Assembly: GCA_003567835.1 (NCBI GenBank)
Contig: PWYO01000209.1
Span: 1-10,242, forward strand
DNA length: 10,242 nt
Reading direction: 5' to 3'
Source: Actinomycetota bacterium
GTDB taxonomy: Bacteria > Actinomycetota > Humimicrobiia > Humimicrobiales > Humimicrobiaceae
How positions within the stretch are numbered: position 1 is the first letter of the stretch; each line of letters begins with the position of its first letter. The position numbers were made by a program, and so were the translations under genes. This document shows, piece after piece, positions 1 to 5,921 of this stretch. The notes under the pieces were generated by a model. That model saw only the letters and a program-made list of their open reading frames with translations, was not told the origin of the DNA and ran no database searches.

Positions 1-95
1 AGCGGCGGATTGGCCTAAAAAATACATGGATTCAGCAACAATCCAGCCCTAAATCAACATATGTATAATTTGTGCATAATTTTTCGTATGAATGC

Positions 96-124
96 TTGAC
101 ACAGATATGATTTAAGTATATCCT
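96..124 (+). promoter_or_regulatory. Sigma-A-type promoter of the DUF6788 gene
   Basis: A perfect -35 TTGACA (96-101) is followed after exactly 17 nt by TATCCT (119-124), a 4/6 match to the -10 consensus. Transcription would start near 131 and leave a leader of about 18 nt before the TTG start at 149. An inverted repeat (next entry) overlaps the spacer and the -10, so the promoter is probably repressible. Confidence 0.65.
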
Positions 125-132
125 ACTTAAAT
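110..132. promoter_or_regulatory. Perfect 9-bp inverted repeat, probable operator
   Basis: ATTTAAGTA (110-118), a 5-nt centre TATCC, and TACTTAAAT (124-132) form a perfect inverted repeat that covers the end of the promoter spacer and the -10. This is where a repressor would block RNA polymerase. The block ATATGATTTAAGTA (105-118) recurs with one T missing at 5861-5873 in the promoter of the ArsR-type gene, so the ArsR protein is the obvious candidate binder. That link is an inference; the repeat is directly visible. Confidence 0.6.
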
Positions 133-148
133 AAGAGGATGAAGTATA

Positions 149-493
149 TTGGATAAAAATACCATTGAAAAGAAATACCAAAAGCTTAAAAAAAAGATCG
201 ACGCCTTAGATTTTATTTCAACCGGCAGCATCATGAAAGTGTATAACACTTGCGGAAGGCCTGGGTGTGAATGCTACAAGGACAAAAGCAAAAAACACGG
301 ACCTTATAATATATGGACACGCAAGGTTAACGCTAAGACGGTTACCAGAACCCTGACCAAGGAACAGGCAAGAATGGCCCGGCAATATGTAGCCAATATG
401 CGGAAGTTTGAAAAAATTACCAGACAGATGAAGGACCTGTCTGCCCAATATATCCAAAGTTTTAAGAAGAAGTCCAAAAGGGGTGGGGGTTAG
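149..493 (+). CDS. DUF6788-type small basic protein with Cys cluster
   Basis: A 114-residue, strongly basic protein of unknown function. The start is TTG at 149, with AGAGG (134-138) 10 nt upstream. Residues 24-58 carry the family signature: GSIMKVYNTCG, then the cluster CGRPGCEC (about residues 35-42), then KHGPYNIWTRKV and KTVTRTL. I recognise this pattern as the DUF6788 family; the Cys cluster suggests a small metal site. A Lys/Arg-rich helical C-terminus (about 70-111) follows and may bind nucleic acid. In other genomes such genes often sit next to insertion-sequence transposases. None follows here: after the stop come 149 nt and then the promoter of an unrelated lipoprotein. It may be a leftover of an element or an independent regulated gene; the promoter and operator favour the latter. 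The family call is fairly sure, the role unknown. Confidence 0.72.
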   Translation: MDKNTIEKKYQKLKKKIDALDFISTGSIMKVYNTCGRPGCECYKDKSKKHGPYNIWTRKVNAKTVTRTLTKEQARMARQYVANMRKFEKITRQMKDLSAQYIQSFKKKSKRGGG

Positions 494-573
494 CAAAAAA
501 ATATAAAAGTATGTATCGGTAATAAGTCAAAGAGATTTCAAGTTACATATTTACATATTTTTCAAGAATCTTA

Positions 574-602
574 TTTACATTTTAAAAGATTGGGTTTAAA
601 AT
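574..602 (+). promoter_or_regulatory. Promoter of the DUF3048 lipoprotein gene
   Basis: TTTACA (574-579), 17 nt, TAAAAT (597-602). Each hexamer differs from consensus by one base, and the surrounding DNA is AT-rich. Transcription would start near 609, about 34 nt before the TTG start. The next gene upstream ends at 493, so the lipoprotein gene appears to be transcribed on its own. Confidence 0.6.
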
Positions 603-642
603 ACGGCAAAATCATCATAAAGATCGGAAAGGATCAATCGTT

Positions 643-2160
643 TTGCATCCATTGTGGGCCAATATTATGAGAATGGCCAAATTGATATTTCTTGTCCACC
701 TTCTTTTATTCATTTTCATTTTTTTTGGTTTTGGCTGTAAGACGGAAGCGCAAGAAATCCATAATGGTCAGGAAAGGACACAAGCCTTTGAAGAACTGGT
801 AGACCAGGTAAAATCCAGGGAAGAACGGTCAAAAGCATTCGAAGAACTGGTGGCCCAAGTAGAGGCAGAGGCAGAGGCGGAAGCAAAGATCAGAGCTGAA
901 ATAGAAGCAAGGGCTAGGGCAGAAGAAGAAGCTAGAAAAGAAATGCTGGCAGAAGAGGAAGCAAGGCTGCACCAAGAAGAAGTTGCAGAAGCCGAGCAAG
1001 ATCCTGAGCCCAATCAAGATGATCCGGATGAAGCCGAACAAGATCCTGAGCCCAATCAAGATGATCCGGATGAAGCTGAACCCAACCAAGAAGAGGCGCC
1101 TGATGCAGAACAAGAACCTGAACCCAACCAAGAAGAAATTGCAGAAGCTGAACAAAATTCTGACCCCAATCAAGAAGAGGCGCCTGATGCAGAACAAGAA
1201 TCTGAACAGAATCCCCATACCGGGCCCCAAGTGGTTACGGGTAATATAAACCAATTAAGCGGTTTGGAAATATCGGATTCGGTCCAAAACGGCCGCCCAC
1301 TGGCCATAATGGTCCAAAACGCGCCGGGTGCCAGACCGCAATCCGGCCTCATACATGCGGACATCGTATTTGAAACAGTGGTAGAATACGGCATTACCCG
1401 GTTCCTGGCCCTGTACTCGTCATATGATGCCGAAATCATCGGTCCGGTGCGGAGTGCCCGGACATACTATGCTGAATTGGCGAGGAGTTTTCATTCTATT
1501 TATACATTCTGGGGAACATACCATCAAGCCTACAGCATCATTGGCAGCATGCAAATGGATATATTTGATGCCCATAGCAGATTGCATGTGCCGTATACCA
1601 GCGCTGGCTGGAGGGATCACAGTCGGAGCAGCACATTCTGGCATACTGCGTTTATTAATACTTTTGGGATTAAAGAAGACAGCAAGTCGATTGGCTATGC
1701 GCTTGAAGGGGGCCAGTCCTTGATGCAGTTTAAAGTAGATGCTGATGAAACCCAAAGAGGAGACATAAACGATATTACGGTTAATTTTTCTTCAAAACCA
1801 TACCAAGCCAGATTTTCCTATGATATGGATACGAATCAATACCTACGGTTTATGGCCGGGGAACCTCATGTGGATCATGAAACAGGCCAGCAGATTCAGC
1901 TAAACAATGTAGTGGTGCTGGTTACCGATATTACCGGACCCATCAATCATATTGGACATATGAACGTGCGGACTACGGGCAGCCATGAACAGGGCAAAGC
2001 ATATTATTTTATAGACGGTCAGGCCATTCCGGGAACCTGGGCGAGAGAGAGCATCTTTGACCCCTTTGAGTTTGCTGATCAAAACGGCAATCCCATACTA
2101 TTCAATAGAGGCGCAACATGGATATGCCTGGTCCATAGCACGGACCGTCTATCTTTTTGA
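643..2160 (+). CDS. DUF3048 (YerB-like) lipoprotein with coiled coil and acidic repeat linker
   Basis: A 505-residue predicted surface lipoprotein of unknown biochemical function. The start is TTG at 643, with GGAAAGGA (626-633) 9 nt upstream; ATG codons at 667 and 673 lie downstream without such a site. Residues 12-31 are a hydrophobic signal ending in GFGC, so Cys32 is the likely lipidated residue, though the lipobox is not canonical. Residues about 43-115 are a charged Glu/Ala-rich coiled coil with FEELV occurring twice. Residues about 116-190 are an acidic repeat linker. From about 205 the DUF3048 domain is clear: RPLAIMVQNAPGARPQSGL, then ITRFLALYSS and GPVRSARTYYAELA; the C-terminal half contains YDMDTNQYLR, NNVVVLV, AYYFIDGQAIPGTW and GATWICLV. 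B. subtilis YerB belongs to this family. The coiled coil and acidic spacer probably hold the globular domain away from the membrane. Family assignment is secure; function is unknown. Confidence 0.85.
   Translation: MHPLWANIMRMAKLIFLVHLLLFIFIFFGFGCKTEAQEIHNGQERTQAFEELVDQVKSREERSKAFEELVAQVEAEAEAEAKIRAEIEARARAEEEARKEMLAEEEARLHQEEVAEAEQDPEPNQDDPDEAEQDPEPNQDDPDEAEPNQEEAPDAEQEPEPNQEEIAEAEQNSDPNQEEAPDAEQESEQNPHTGPQVVTGNINQLSGLEISDSVQNGRPLAIMVQNAPGARPQSGLIHADIVFETVVEYGITRFLALYSSYDAEIIGPVRSARTYYAELARSFHSIYTFWGTYHQAYSIIGSMQMDIFDAHSRLHVPYTSAGWRDHSRSSTFWHTAFINTFGIKEDSKSIGYALEGGQSLMQFKVDADETQRGDINDITVNFSSKPYQARFSYDMDTNQYLRFMAGEPHVDHETGQQIQLNNVVVLVTDITGPINHIGHMNVRTTGSHEQGKAYYFIDGQAIPGTWARESIFDPFEFADQNGNPILFNRGATWICLVHSTDRLSF
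988..1209 (+). repeat. In-frame 42-bp repeats encoding an acidic 14-residue unit
   Basis: The units at 988-1029 and 1030-1071 are identical except for one base and encode EAEQDPEPNQDDPD twice. Degenerate units follow: a shortened one with PNQEEAPD, then two with EQEPEPNQEEIAE and EQNSDPNQEEAPD, and a partial unit ending near 1209. The order identical-then-diverged suggests recent slippage at the 5' end, so copy number may vary between strains. The encoded stretch is very acidic, rich in Pro and Asn, and probably an unstructured spacer. Confidence 0.8.
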
Positions 2161-2181
2161 TTAGAAAAATTCAAAGTATGT

Positions 2182-2277
2182 GCAGCCCCATGGATGCATA
2201 AGTCCCAAAAACAGGCATAATGGGCTTACTGTGCTCAGGCTGTCATGAACAGCAAAGGGCTCTGGGGCAGCTTTTTT
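2182..2277 (+). terminator. Branched inverted repeat with T-run, candidate terminator or structured RNA
   Basis: GCAGCCCCA (2182-2190) pairs with TGGGGCAGC (2263-2271), 8 of 9 pairs, followed directly by six T (2272-2277). The 72-nt interior holds a perfect 5-bp hairpin, GCTGT-CATGA-ACAGC (2239-2253), and a second possible stem, AAGTCCCA near 2200 with TGGGCTT near 2221. It lies just after the lipoprotein stop codon and is the most likely end of that transcript. The branched shape is unusual for a simple terminator. Confidence 0.45.
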
Positions 2278-2303
2278 GAAGCGTTTACGGCTAGAAAATT
2301 GTA

Positions 2304-2383
2304 TGCAGCCAAAATATGCAATATCTGTTCATCATCTATGAAAAAATAACCGGTTTATTGAAAATGGCTGCACAGCTTTTTTT
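2304..2383 (+). terminator. Second inverted repeat with T-run in the convergent gap
   Basis: TGCAGCCA (2304-2311) pairs perfectly with TGGCTGCA (2365-2372). After CAGC comes a run of seven T (2377-2383). The loop is 53 nt, long for an intrinsic terminator, so this is a weaker case. The ends resemble those of the element just upstream (TGCAGCC at the 5' end, CAGC plus T-run at the 3' end). Confidence 0.35.
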
Positions 2384-2385
2384 GG

Positions 2386-2406
2386 CCCCTAAATCGAAAA
2401 TAGGGG
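2386..2406. other. Short hairpin before the end of the HEAT gene
   Basis: CCCCTA (2386-2391) and TAGGGG (2401-2406) are perfect inverted arms around a 9-nt AT-rich loop. No T-run follows on either strand. It may still mark the end of the convergent minus-strand transcript, which stops coding at 2459. The rest of 2161-2458 contains no open frame I believe is a gene. Confidence 0.35.
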
Positions 2407-2458
2407 GGCTTACCGGATGCTGCGCCCTATGGCTTTTTCCATGCTCTGCAAAAGTCCC

Positions 2459-3748
2459 TTACTGGCTTATTTTTTCCAAAGCTTGGGCTGCAGCAAGCCT
2501 TACCGATCGGTCTTTGTCCTCAAGGGCAGCTTTTAGCGGAAAGACCGCTTCGGTACTGCCAAATTCCCCCAAAGCTTCTGCAGCAGCCCAGCGCACATAG
2601 CGGTCCTGGTCCCCAAGTGCCCCAACCAGGGGTTTTACCGCAGCGATGTTGCCGATTTTTCCCAGCGCTTCTGCTGCCATGTGGCGCATAAACTTATCTT
2701 TATTTTTCAGGCATCGGATTAAAGGGCCGACTGCGCAGTCACCGATTGCAGCCAGGGTTTTTGCCGCCGCCCGCCTGATAGGAAAACTGTCATCCTTGAG
2801 AGAAGAAATCAAGAGATCTACTGCGCTGGGGCCCAAAGCGGCTGCTTTTTCCCAGTCACCCTTGGCCACCCAGTAGGAGGCCTTATGCTTGCGCAAATCG
2901 GGCTTCCAGCCCAGCTGGTCCAAAGCTTCTGCAGCAGCCCAGCGCACATAGCGGTCCTGGTCCCCAAGTGCCCCAACCAGGGGTTTTACCGCGGCGCTGT
3001 TGCCGATTTTTCCCAGCGCTTCTGCTGCCCTGTGGCGCATGAAACGATCCTGATCTTTTAATGCAGCTAGCAGCTTGTGCACTGCTGCATCTCCTATTTG
3101 GCTCAAAGAGAGGGCTGCGGTACGTCGGACATAGCGGTTTTTATCCTTAAGGGCCATGATGAGGTGTTCGATGGCTTGTTCTGCTCCGGTTTTAGCCAAT
3201 ACTTTGGCCGCGCTGCAGCGGATATGATGGTCTTCATCTTGTATGGCTGTTGCCAGCGGCTCAGCAGCGCTGGGGCCCAAAGCGGCTGCTTTTTCCCAGT
3301 CACCCTTGGCCACCCAGTAGGAGGCCTTATGCTTGCGCAAATCGGGCTTCCAGCCCAGCTGGTCCAAGGCCTTGGCGGCTGCCTGCCGGACTTCATGGCT
3401 TTGATCATCAAGCGCGCCTATGAGCGGATCAAGGTTTTTCAGGTTTTCCATTCTGCCCAGGGTAACCGCTGCCCGGTACCGGAAATATTGATCTGTGTCC
3501 TTGAGGGCCAAACCCAGCGCCTCGACAGCGCTGGTGCCCAAAGCGGCTGCTTTTACCCAGTCGCCCTTGGCCACCCAGTAGGAGGCCTTATGCTTGCCCG
3601 AATCGGGCTTCCAGCCCAGCTGGTCCAAGGCATTGGCGGCAGCCCGCCGGACTTCATGGCTTTTCTTATAACCCAGGGCTTTCGCCAATCTGTTTACATT
3701 TCCACTGGCGGCCAATTTTTTTATATTAGGGGCACCGAAAATAGCCAT
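2459..3748 (-). CDS. HEAT-repeat protein (PBS-lyase-type repeats) with three inserted Trp/Lys linker modules
   Basis: A 429-residue all-helical scaffold protein, probably for protein binding; no catalytic motif is seen. I chose the ATG at 3748, which begins MAIFGAPNIKKL, a typical N-terminus for this group, with weak AAGAAGAG upstream. A TTG at 3811 would add 21 residues of unusual composition and lacks a ribosome site. HEAT-like repeats of about 31 residues run through the protein, each with the pattern D-x-x-x-x-VR-x-AA-x-AL-x-x-G. Three near-identical linkers interrupt them at about residues 42-74, 129-161 and 278-310, reading LGWKPD..KHKASYWVAKGDW.KAAALG.SA. There is no signal peptide, so it is probably cytoplasmic. 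It lies 117 nt downstream of the hydrolase gene and has its own candidate promoter. Such proteins occur in phycobilin lyases and many uncharacterised scaffolds; a lyase role is not implied here. Confidence 0.85.
   Translation of the reverse strand: MAIFGAPNIKKLAASGNVNRLAKALGYKKSHEVRRAAANALDQLGWKPDSGKHKASYWVAKGDWVKAAALGTSAVEALGLALKDTDQYFRYRAAVTLGRMENLKNLDPLIGALDDQSHEVRQAAAKALDQLGWKPDLRKHKASYWVAKGDWEKAAALGPSAAEPLATAIQDEDHHIRCSAAKVLAKTGAEQAIEHLIMALKDKNRYVRRTAALSLSQIGDAAVHKLLAALKDQDRFMRHRAAEALGKIGNSAAVKPLVGALGDQDRYVRWAAAEALDQLGWKPDLRKHKASYWVAKGDWEKAAALGPSAVDLLISSLKDDSFPIRRAAAKTLAAIGDCAVGPLIRCLKNKDKFMRHMAAEALGKIGNIAAVKPLVGALGDQDRYVRWAAAEALGEFGSTEAVFPLKAALEDKDRSVRLAAAQALEKISQ
2571..2689 (-). repeat. 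Long direct repeat inside the HEAT gene, copy A
   Basis: This 119-bp segment matches 2922-3040 with only three differences by my reading (351 bp apart). It encodes HEAT units ending VKPLVGALGDQDRYVRWAAAEAL. Such conservation, including synonymous positions, points to recent duplication or gene conversion. Confidence 0.8.
2823..2923 (-). repeat. Linker-encoding repeat, copy 1
   Basis: This 101-bp stretch appears identical to 3267-3367 (444 bp apart) and encodes the WKPDLRKHKASYWVAKGDW module. A third, slightly diverged copy lies at about 3528-3628. The module keeps its place relative to the flanking HEAT units each time. Confidence 0.8.
2922..3040 (-). repeat. Long direct repeat inside the HEAT gene, copy B
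   Basis: Partner of 2571-2689. It directly abuts the linker-encoding repeat at 2823-2923, so recombination could delete or add whole HEAT-plus-linker blocks. Confidence 0.8.
3267..3367 (-). repeat. Linker-encoding repeat, copy 2
   Basis: Identical by eye to 2823-2923. The third copy (about 3528-3628) differs at several bases, giving GT for GP and SG for LR in the protein, so it is the oldest or least recently homogenised copy. Confidence 0.8.
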
Positions 3749-3828
3749 TATTTTTAACGCTCTTCTTATAGATTTACCAAAATAGTTGACCGTAAAGGCC
3801 GATTTAAACAAAAATATTGTTAAACATT

Positions 3829-3857
3829 AATATAGTAAAATTATTCTCTAAAAACAA
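3829..3857 (-). promoter_or_regulatory. Candidate promoter of the HEAT gene
   Basis: Read on the minus strand: TTGTTT (3857-3852), 17 nt, TATATT (3834-3829). The -10 is 5/6 and the -35 only 3/6. It lies between the hydrolase stop (3866) and the HEAT start, in very AT-rich DNA, giving a leader of about 75 nt to the ATG at 3748. Confidence 0.35.
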
Positions 3858-3865
3858 TTCAACCC

Positions 3866-4957
3866 TTATTTTTTGCGAACAATATCTATCAGTGATTGAC
3901 TAAATTTTTCGTTTTCGGCAATAAAAGGCGTATGGGCGGAATGATGGAACACCACCAGTTCTTTGGAGGGGGCTTGGAGTTGCTGGTAGTATTGTTCTGC
4001 CAGGACAAGCGGTGTATTGTAATCATGCTGACCCATAAAAAAGTACACCGGTACATCAAGGGCATCAATGGAGGCCGCGTAATTGAATGGTTCCATAATC
4101 CCCTGGGCATGCAGCGGGCCTCCGCCCCGGTTCATGCCTTTGAGCATACGGTAATAGTCCGCAAAATGATATTCCGGGGCTCTGAAAGCGATCATCGCCA
4201 AGGATGCAAAGCTTTGATCGAAATTTCCCCCATAATGACCGACCATCTGAGCAAGCTGTCTGTAATCGTGGTGGTAGGTCCCAGGATCATGCAGGCTTTC
4301 CAATTTGGTTAGCCCCTGGTCATCTTTTGCCTCTTCCATTTTTTGTCTAACCCAGCAGATGGCAATCTCCACCGCTCTCCGGTTATCCACCACCTGACTG
4401 ACCCCGACATAGCTATGGAATTGGTCTGGGTAAGCATCAACCAGCTTGATTCCCAGTTGGGTGCCCCAGGAATGGCCCAATAGATAGATTTTTTCCTGGT
4501 CCAGCTCTTCAATCAGGTAGTCGATTAAAAAAATGGCATCGTTTTTGAACTGTTCAACGGTCATGTCCTGCTCAGAAAATCCGCGGTGGTTTGATTTTCC
4601 TGCGCCCCGCTGGTCCCAATGGACCACTACATAGGCTTCTTCCAGTTCTTGGTCCAGAAAATGGGAAAGGGGCATCTGTGCCGCCCCTGGACCTCCGTGC
4701 AGCCAGAGCAGGACAGGGTTGTTGCGATCCCTGCCCCTGATAGAAATCCATTGCTTCATGCCGTTGATCTCAATGGCTTCCAGGCGGGCAATGCTGTTTG
4801 CCACCAACTTCCCCTTTTGGTCATAAAAGGGTCTTGCTGCAGGCTTTATGCCCAGAAATAACAAGGCGGCTGCTATACATAGACAAAAAATGATGAGCAC
4901 CGCCAGCAAAGTTTTTTTTAATGTCAACAATAAGCGCCTTATGATGCACCCTTTCAT
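3866..4957 (-). CDS. Membrane-anchored alpha/beta hydrolase, proline-iminopeptidase-like
   Basis: A 363-residue serine hydrolase. Residues about 12-36 form one N-terminal hydrophobic segment after basic residues, so the enzyme is probably membrane-anchored with its catalytic domain outside. HGGPG (87-91) supplies the oxyanion hole and DQRGAGKS (115-122) follows, both typical of the proline iminopeptidase branch. GHSWGT (161-166) carries the nucleophile Ser163, Asp312 in GQHDYNTP is the likely acid, and His342 in HHSAHTPF the base. The triad is complete. Substrate cannot be read from sequence: N-terminal proline peptides are possible, but many relatives are general esterases. The start ATG at 4957 has a poor ribosome site; a TTG a few codons on, behind AAGG, is an alternative that keeps the membrane segment. 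The gene lies 153 nt downstream of the SRPBCC gene with its own good promoter. Confidence 0.85.
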   Translation of the reverse strand: MKGCIIRRLLLTLKKTLLAVLIIFCLCIAAALLFLGIKPAARPFYDQKGKLVANSIARLEAIEINGMKQWISIRGRDRNNPVLLWLHGGPGAAQMPLSHFLDQELEEAYVVVHWDQRGAGKSNHRGFSEQDMTVEQFKNDAIFLIDYLIEELDQEKIYLLGHSWGTQLGIKLVDAYPDQFHSYVGVSQVVDNRRAVEIAICWVRQKMEEAKDDQGLTKLESLHDPGTYHHDYRQLAQMVGHYGGNFDQSFASLAMIAFRAPEYHFADYYRMLKGMNRGGGPLHAQGIMEPFNYAASIDALDVPVYFFMGQHDYNTPLVLAEQYYQQLQAPSKELVVFHHSAHTPFIAENEKFSQSLIDIVRKK

Positions 4958-4975
4958 GCTTATTTTGTTATCAGC

Positions 4976-5004
4976 ATTTTAATGGTATGGTACTTTTTTG
5001 ACAA
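4976..5004 (-). promoter_or_regulatory. Promoter of the hydrolase gene
   Basis: Read on the minus strand: TTGTCA (5004-4999), exactly 17 nt, TAAAAT (4981-4976). Both hexamers are 5/6 matches. Transcription would start near 4969, only about 12 nt before the ATG at 4957; the short leader suits a slightly downstream start codon. Confidence 0.55.
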
Positions 5005-5110
5005 CGATCAAGATGGTTTTTGATAGCAGCAGAGAACCTTTTTGACCGCAGATAGCAAGTACGGCAGCGCCAGTCAACCTTAACAAACCGGCAGTCTATG
5101 CCCGGATAGG

Positions 5111-5563
5111 TTAGAGGCTGCGCCCACATTCCCGGGCCAAGCGTTTCAGGTAGCGGGGGATGATCAAACGGATAAAACTTTTTACAAGCCATCCGCGGGC
5201 CCGTCTTGGTTGTATTTCTATGGTCCACAGCACTCGTGTATGGCCAGGACCCAGAGGAATGAAATCCACCTGCCCTAGGTGGAAGTTTACCGGAAAAATC
5301 CAGGAGGGGTTTTTTACTGTATAAATGAGGCGGCGGGGATAATTGACGGATATGATTTTTTCCCTGATACCGGTTTTTTTTAAAATTGGAATCCAGCGGG
5401 TACTCCCGCAGCCGCGGGCACCGCCAGGGTTTTCCAATTGAACACGGGGACCCAGCCCGGCACCTTTTTCCCAAACATAGTCTATCCAGGTGGACCACAC
5501 AAGTTCACGGGTTTTCTGGCAGTACTGGGTGTACTGGATGACCATATTTTTTTTGGCAACCAT
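5111..5563 (-). CDS. SRPBCC (START/polyketide-cyclase-like) family protein
   Basis: A 150-residue soluble protein, the usual length of a single SRPBCC helix-grip domain with a deep hydrophobic pocket. The N-terminal strand and helix read IQYTQYCQKTRELVWSTW (about 9-26). GCGSTRWIPIL (51-61), REKIISVNYPRRLIYTV (67-83) and VDFIPLGPGHTRVLWTIEI (99-117) match the strand order of the fold, and a basic C-terminal helix (about 121-146, RGWLVKSFIRLIIPRYLKRLARE) closes it. Ligand and role are unknown; relatives bind lipids or polyketides, or act as cyclases or stress proteins. The ATG at 5563 has no clear ribosome site, and Met7 is an alternative start. It is the first of three minus-strand genes. A longer frame at 4971-5498 overlaps it but resembles nothing and is not believed. 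Confidence 0.7.
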   Translation of the reverse strand: MVAKKNMVIQYTQYCQKTRELVWSTWIDYVWEKGAGLGPRVQLENPGGARGCGSTRWIPILKKTGIREKIISVNYPRRLIYTVKNPSWIFPVNFHLGQVDFIPLGPGHTRVLWTIEIQPRRARGWLVKSFIRLIIPRYLKRLARECGRSL

Positions 5564-5853
5564 AGTCTGATCACTTTTTCATGTTCTACAATTTCAAATA
5601 CAGGTACAATCCGGCAAAAATGGGCTCGGGAAAACCGTATAGCTTTAAGATCTGCATTATTTAAAAGCCCGGTGTCACATGCTAAATCCCGCCAAAAGGG
5701 TAAACAGTGGCCACCATATCGTTTAGCCAGGATTCAAATGGCTGCTCTGCGGAGCCATTGCAATCATTGTACCAGAAGGAAGACCTATAATCAGCCAAAA
5801 CCAGGTTTTTGTGGATGAAAATGTACTTTGTTCATCAAATAAGTAAGGGAAAT
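5564..5853. other. Intergenic region with a possible decayed membrane-protein fragment
   Basis: There is no intact gene here. On the minus strand one frame from 5866 to 5678, broken by a TAA at 5725-5723 and ended by a TGA at 5677-5675, encodes two hydrophobic Trp-rich stretches, TWFWLIIGLPSGTMIAMAP and TIWWPLFTLLAGFSM. They resemble transmembrane helices of a transporter-like protein, but no start codon or family match is certain. No clear promoter for the SRPBCC gene was found. Confidence 0.3.
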
Positions 5854-5882
5854 TTGACTCATATGATTAAGTAGCATATAAT
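5854..5882 (+). promoter_or_regulatory. Strong sigma-A-type promoter of the arsR-type gene
   Basis: TTGACT (5854-5859), 17 nt, TATAAT (5877-5882): a 5/6 -35 and a perfect -10 at ideal spacing. Transcription would start near 5889, about 33 nt before the ATG. The spacer contains ATATGATTAAGTA, nearly the same block as in the promoter at 96-124. Confidence 0.75.
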
Positions 5883-5903
5883 ATGGATAAGTATAAACTT
5901 AAT
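5861..5903. promoter_or_regulatory. Probable ArsR autoregulatory operator: TTAAGT half-sites around the -10
   Basis: ATTAAGT (5866-5872) is repeated inverted as ACTTAAT (5897-5903), flanking the -10. A third half-site, ATAAGT (5887-5892), pairs with ACTTA (5897-5901) as a compact inverted repeat. A small palindrome, CATAT-A-ATATG (5875-5885), is centred on the -10. ArsR-family repressors usually bind such AT-rich repeats over their own promoter. Binding is inferred, not shown. Confidence 0.55.
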
Positions 5904-5921
5904 TAAAAAGAATGAAATGCT

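Noticed and set aside
1..60. Possible tail of an upstream gene at the window start
   Set aside because: All three forward frames reach a stop within 70 nt and none gives a recognisable C-terminus, so no partial gene is called.
829..1254. 141-residue minus-strand frame rich in Phe and Leu
   Set aside because: It is the complement of the acidic repeat of the lipoprotein gene; the hydrophobic repeats are a mirror of GAA/CAA codons.
3077..3757. 226-residue plus-strand open frame
   Set aside because: It lies wholly antisense to the HEAT gene and is open because of that gene's repeated codons; its protein is repetitive and has no ribosome site or recognisable domain.
3807..3821. AACAA/TTGTT small inverted repeat in the HEAT gene leader
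   Set aside because: Only 5 bp in AT-rich DNA; expected by chance and not matching a known operator.
4971..5498. 175-residue minus-strand open frame overlapping the SRPBCC gene
   Set aside because: Different frame from the SRPBCC domain, Cys/Pro/Arg-rich random-looking composition; the 5111-5563 frame shows clear SRPBCC strand patterns.
5438..5818. 126-residue plus-strand frame in the gap before arsR
   Set aside because: It starts antisense inside the SRPBCC gene, has no ribosome site and random-looking composition.
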